This document shows, piece by piece, positions 5,792 to 8,276 of a stretch of DNA of 8,276 nt. Positions within the stretch are counted from its first letter, which is position 1. Each line of letters begins with the position of its first letter. The DNA lies in the NCBI GenBank assembly GCA_947647645.1, contig CANSLE010000092.1:1-8276 (forward strand). Direction: 5' to 3'. This DNA is from an uncultured Microbacterium sp. (GTDB taxonomy: Bacteria > Actinomycetota > Actinomycetes > Actinomycetales > Microbacteriaceae). Position numbers and translations under genes: made by a program. The notes below the pieces were generated by a model that made no database searches, was not told the DNA's origin, and worked only from the letters and a program-made list of their open reading frames with translations.

Positions 5792-5850
5792 GGAGAAGAT
5801 CCCGCATCCTTCGCGGACACGGAAGATGCGCGGGTCCTCGGTACGCCCGA

Positions 5851-6474
5851 TCACCCCGCGGGCGCGGCGCCCAGCAGTCGGTCGAGCGCAATGGCGGACT
5901 CGGCCTCGAGGTCGACCCGTTCGGGCAGCATGGCCCACTCCGCCCGCAAGCCCCGCAACATCGCGAGGACGTGCAGTGCGAGACGCTCAGGATCGACGTC
6001 GGACGCCACCTCGTTCCGTCCGATCGCCTCCTCGATGAGCTCGGCGAGCTGAACGATCGCGTCCCGCTGGCTCTGGCGATACTCCGCGCTGAGCGGATGG
6101 TCCTCGATGAGCATCTCGCCTTCGAGCATGGCCTGCAGGCGCAGGAGTTCGCGATCGCGTGTCGATGCGACGAAACCGGCGTGCAGACGCTCACGCAGCG
6201 TCGTTCCCGCAGCGGGCGCCGCGAAGCCGTCACCGAAGCGTTCACGGCGCCCGAGGACGATCGTCCGGTACAGCGCGAGCTTGGTCGGGAAGTGGTGGAG
6301 AACGCCCGAGTCGGTGATCCCGGCTGCGCGTGCGATCCCGGCGATCGAGGTGCTGGCATACCCGAAACGTCCGAACTGATCGACCGCCGCCCGCAGCACC
6401 CGCTCGCGCCGTTCATCGCCGGCGCGGTTGCGGCGCTGGCGAGCGGCGCTCGCGCCCGTCGCATCCTCATGCAT
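5851..6474 (-). CDS. TetR-family transcriptional regulator
   Basis: The protein is 207 residues from ATG 6474. The N-terminal helix-turn-helix is clear: RRERVLRAAVDQFGRFGYA (22-40), STSIAGIARAAGITDSGVLHHF (41-62), then PTKLALY, the usual end of the TetR DNA-binding domain. The remaining ~135 residues are helical and resemble the BetI-type ligand-binding/dimerisation domain (EGEMLIEDHPLSAEY, LRGLRAEW). It is probably a ligand-released repressor of the divergent MFS operon and of itself. The start is uncertain: the frame is open to a GTG at 6570 and passes an ATG at 6531 and a GTG at 6501, but the longest form runs through the repeat block. ATG 6474 gives the normal N-terminal length, yet GAGGAG abuts it directly, which is too close for an ordinary ribosome binding site. 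Confidence 0.9.
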   Translation of the reverse strand: MHEDATGASAARQRRNRAGDERRERVLRAAVDQFGRFGYASTSIAGIARAAGITDSGVLHHFPTKLALYRTIVLGRRERFGDGFAAPAAGTTLRERLHAGFVASTRDRELLRLQAMLEGEMLIEDHPLSAEYRQSQRDAIVQLAELIEEAIGRNEVASDVDPERLALHVLAMLRGLRAEWAMLPERVDLEAESAIALDRLLGAAPAG

Positions 6475-6536
6475 CTCCTCATTGTGCCCGAACGCGCACA
6501 CCGCCCCGGTCCGACGCACTGTCTGCCGCATTCCCC

Positions 6537-6595
6537 GAGTGTTGACAAGGTTTATTTGCTGAGTGTTCACCAGGTTTATCTACGGGGTTCACAAG
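6537..6595 (+). repeat. Tandem direct repeats, probable operator of the TetR regulator
   Basis: Two 21-base units, 6537-6557 and 6561-6581, are 24 bases apart and agree at 18 of 21 positions (core GTGTTSACMAGGTTTATYT). A third, partial unit GTTCACAAG (6587-6595) follows 22 bases after the equivalent point of the second. All point the same way. I found no shared 6-mer between this block and its reverse complement, so it is not an inverted-repeat operator of the common TetR kind. Spacing of about two helical turns would place bound proteins on one DNA face. Confidence 0.6.
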
Positions 6596-6652
6596 CGCGG
6601 ACTTGACTCTCCTCGACCGCGGCCGCCCCCGCCCGCTGCGCCCGCTCGCGCC

Positions 6653-6664
6653 GAGAGAGAGAAG
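6653..6664 (+). promoter_or_regulatory. Purine-rich ribosome binding site (GAGAGAGAGAAG) of the MFS gene
   Basis: This GA repeat lies 4 bases before ATG 6669 and is the only purine-rich stretch near a start in this frame. It supports ATG 6669 over the in-frame start at 6603, which would translate the leader as an Arg/Pro-rich stretch. Its match to the anti-16S sequence is weak. Confidence 0.6.
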
Positions 6665-6668
6665 AACC

Positions 6669-8030
6669 ATGTCCACACCCGTCCCGCGCACCGCCGAGTC
6701 CGTCCCGATGCGCCACATCTACCTCATCGCCCTGATCGTGCTCGTCATCGACGCCGTGCTGATCGCTCCCCTCGTCATCGCGCTCTCCCTGAAAGTGCTC
6801 GAGCTGCAGCCCGGCCTGCCGGACGGGATGACCAAAGAGGGCGCGCTCGCCACCGTGACGGCGGTCGGCGCCCTCGCGGCGCTCATCGTGACCCCGATCT
6901 TCGGCTATTGGTCGGACCGCACGCGCTCGCGCTTCGGCCGTCGGCGCCCCTGGGCGGTCGCCGGCGCGGTGCTGCTCGTCCCGACGTCCTGCGTCATGGC
7001 CTTCGCGGACAGCATCGCGGGGCTCGTGATCGGCTGGGCGGTGACGACGGTCGCGGCATGTGTCGCACTCGCGGCCGTCTTCGGCTGGATCGCCGACCTC
7101 GTGCCCGACCACCAGCGCGCGAAGGCGTCAGGGATCTTCGGCGCCGCCAACATCGGAGGTCTCGTCCCCGCCCTGCTCATCGCCGTGGCATTCAAGAGCA
7201 ACCTGGCCCTGGCCTTCCTCGTGATGCCGGTCATCGCGGCCGTCGGCACCGCGGTCGCCGTGCGGTTCGTCCCCGACCCGTCGACCCGCGGCGCAACGCT
7301 CGCCCCCGCGAAGCTCTCCGGCGTGTTCACCTCTCTGCTCGTCAACCCCCGCCGGCACCGCCAGTTCGCGCTCGTGTGGCTGCAGCGTTTCCTGATCCAG
7401 CTCGGGTACATGCTGGCCGGCACGTTCGGCCTCTATTACCTGATGGAGCGGATCGGGCAGGACACGGCGTCCGCGACCACGACGACCTCTCTCACCGCCC
7501 TCGCCACCGGCATCCTGAGCATGATCGCCTCGTTCGCCTTCGGGTTCCTCGCCGCAAGACGCACGAACTACACGCCGTTCATCGTCCTGGCGATCATCGG
7601 CATCGCCGTCGCCTCCTTCGTGAAGGCGTTCACGGGTGATCTCGGCTGGTTCTGGCTCGGCAGCATCCTCAGCGGCTTCGCCCTCGGCTGCTTCTACGCC
7701 GTCGACATGGCTCTCGTGCTGCGAACGATCCCCTCCGACGAGAACGCCCGCTTCCTCGGCGTCTTCAACATCGCCAAGACCCTGCCTCAGTCCCTCGCGC
7801 CGGCCCTGGCCCCCACCTTCCTGATGATCGGCGGCGCCGACCCGCTCAGCGGCGGCGGCAGCAACTACGCCGCGCTCTACACGGTCGCCGGTGCGATCGC
7901 GCTCGCCTCCCTCCTGCCCCTGCGTTGGACGACCGCACTGCGCCGCCCCGTGGCGCAGGCGGACACTCCCCCCGACGCCGACCGCCACGCCGCCGCTGCC
8001 GCGACGACGACCAGCGGGACGATCCGATGA
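6669..8030 (+). CDS. MFS transporter (glycoside/sucrose symporter-like)
   Basis: The protein is 453 residues from ATG 6669, with about 12 membrane helices, the first near residues 17-40, and a hydrophilic Ala/Thr-rich tail after about 425. The loop after helix 2 reads GYWSDRTRSRFGRRRPW (79-95), the major-facilitator motif A in the form (SDRTRSRFGRRRPW) seen in GPH/SUT-type sugar-cation symporters. FLGVFNIAKTLPQSLAPALAP near residues 359-379 is also typical of that group. It probably imports a glycoside or sugar with H+ or Na+, though drug or metabolite export cannot be excluded. The divergent TetR gene and the repeat block between them suggest ligand-controlled expression. Its stop overlaps the next ATG (ATGA 8027-8030), so the downstream phosphatase is coupled to it. 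Confidence 0.9.
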   Translation: MSTPVPRTAESVPMRHIYLIALIVLVIDAVLIAPLVIALSLKVLELQPGLPDGMTKEGALATVTAVGALAALIVTPIFGYWSDRTRSRFGRRRPWAVAGAVLLVPTSCVMAFADSIAGLVIGWAVTTVAACVALAAVFGWIADLVPDHQRAKASGIFGAANIGGLVPALLIAVAFKSNLALAFLVMPVIAAVGTAVAVRFVPDPSTRGATLAPAKLSGVFTSLLVNPRRHRQFALVWLQRFLIQLGYMLAGTFGLYYLMERIGQDTASATTTTSLTALATGILSMIASFAFGFLAARRTNYTPFIVLAIIGIAVASFVKAFTGDLGWFWLGSILSGFALGCFYAVDMALVLRTIPSDENARFLGVFNIAKTLPQSLAPALAPTFLMIGGADPLSGGGSNYAALYTVAGAIALASLLPLRWTTALRRPVAQADTPPDADRHAAAAATTTSGTIR

Positions 8031-8276
8031 CCCCCGGCACCGTCGTGCGGGACCCGCTCGTCCCCGGCACCGTGAACTTCCGCGCCGTCGACCTCGGCAC
8101 CGCCACGACGCCCGCAGGCGAGCGGCTCCGCGACGGAGTGCTCTTCCGCTCCGACGCACTGCACGCCCTGGGCGACGCGGGCCGCGGCGCTCTCCGCGAT
8201 CTCGGGGTGGTCAGGGTGATCGACCTCCGCTCCGACGAGGAGGTCGCCGAGGCGCCCGACGACATCACCGGAACCG
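8027..8276 (+). CDS. Tyrosine/serine phosphatase-family protein, N-terminal part (cut by window end)
   Basis: ATG 8027 lies in the ATGA overlap with the MFS stop, and the frame stays open to the window end (83 codons plus one base). The visible part reads VPGTVNFRAVDLGT (12-25), then LRDGVLFRSDALHAL (34-48) and LGVVRVIDLRSDEEV (59-73). This NFR-D-G / LFRS-L / G-V-DLRS-E pattern is the N-terminal half of the Y_phosphatase3 family (PF13350), which includes Mycobacterium tuberculosis PtpB and Listeria LipA. The catalytic HCxxGKDR(T) loop would lie beyond the window, so activity cannot be judged. No signal peptide is seen; a cytoplasmic protein is likely. No separate promoter is visible, and translation is probably coupled to the MFS gene. 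Confidence 0.83.
   Translation, partial: MTPGTVVRDPLVPGTVNFRAVDLGTATTPAGERLRDGVLFRSDALHALGDAGRGALRDLGVVRVIDLRSDEEVAEAPDDITGT

Larger units (their letters stand above)
6475..6668. other. Divergent control region between the tetR-type gene and the MFS operon
   Basis: The region contains an AT-rich island (about 6541-6595) with direct repeats, then a GC-rich, pyrimidine-rich stretch (6609-6650) leading to the MFS ribosome binding site. TTGACA (6542-6547) and TTGACT (6603-6608) occur on the plus strand, but neither has a good -10 at 16-18 bases. I see no convincing promoter pair on either strand. No separate gene is evident. Confidence 0.6.

Noticed and set aside
6542..6547. TTGACA as the -35 element of an MFS promoter
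   Set aside because: At 16-18 bases downstream the sequence is around GTTCAC, not a -10. The hexamer is also part of the repeat unit, so the match may be incidental.
6537..6595. CRISPR-like or mobile-element repeats
   Set aside because: Only two full units and one partial unit, with 3-base gaps between them instead of spacers, no terminal inverted repeats and no transposase.
6603..6608. TTGACT as a -35 element close to the MFS gene
   Set aside because: The following 30 bases are GC/pyrimidine-rich with no TANNNT at suitable spacing.
1..8276. tRNA, rRNA, riboswitch, integrase, transposase or phage-type genes
   Set aside because: I looked for cloverleaf-like segments, conserved rRNA words and recombinase motifs on both strands and saw none.

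Overview
The window is high-GC DNA (roughly 70% G+C by eye) with strong G/C preference at third codon positions, actinobacterial gene families and two candidate leaderless starts. I infer an actinobacterium, probably of the Microbacteriaceae (Microbacterium-like). That placement rests on composition and protein style, not on a marker gene.

Layout, left to right. (1) 1-258 (+): the C-terminal DNA-binding domain of a LuxR/NarL-type regulator cut by the window edge. It converges on (2) 275-1645 (-), a polytopic GT87-like glycosyltransferase; one hairpin spans both stop codons. (3) 1646-1902: a divergent intergenic region holding several palindromes and the start regions of both flanking units. 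(4) 1903-3872 (+): a two-gene ABC-2 type exporter operon, ATPase then permease, overlapping by 4 bases (GTGA). It converges on (5) 3880-5193 (-), a CPA1-type cation:proton antiporter, which lies downstream of (6) rraA-like 5279-5746 (-), an RraA/HMG-aldolase family protein. (7) 5851-6474 (-): a TetR-family regulator. (8) 6475-6668: a divergent control region with an AT-rich block of tandem direct repeats. (9) 6669-8030 (+): an MFS transporter resembling sugar/cation symporters, overlapping by ATGA with (10) 8027-8276 (+), the N-terminal part of a tyrosine/serine phosphatase-family protein running off the window.

Likely working units: the ABC exporter pair; rraA plus antiporter (same strand, 85-base gap); and a TetR-controlled MFS-phosphatase operon. 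The gene content is ordinary actinobacterial chromosome; I see no mobile element, CRISPR array or RNA gene. The signals least explained by the genes are non-coding: nine copies of GGATGCCG (either strand) between 1758 and 5789, two pairs of which form long perfect inverted repeats just after gene ends; the 24-bp direct repeats in the tetR-MFS control region; the hairpin built over two facing stop codons; and two starts positioned as if transcripts were leaderless.
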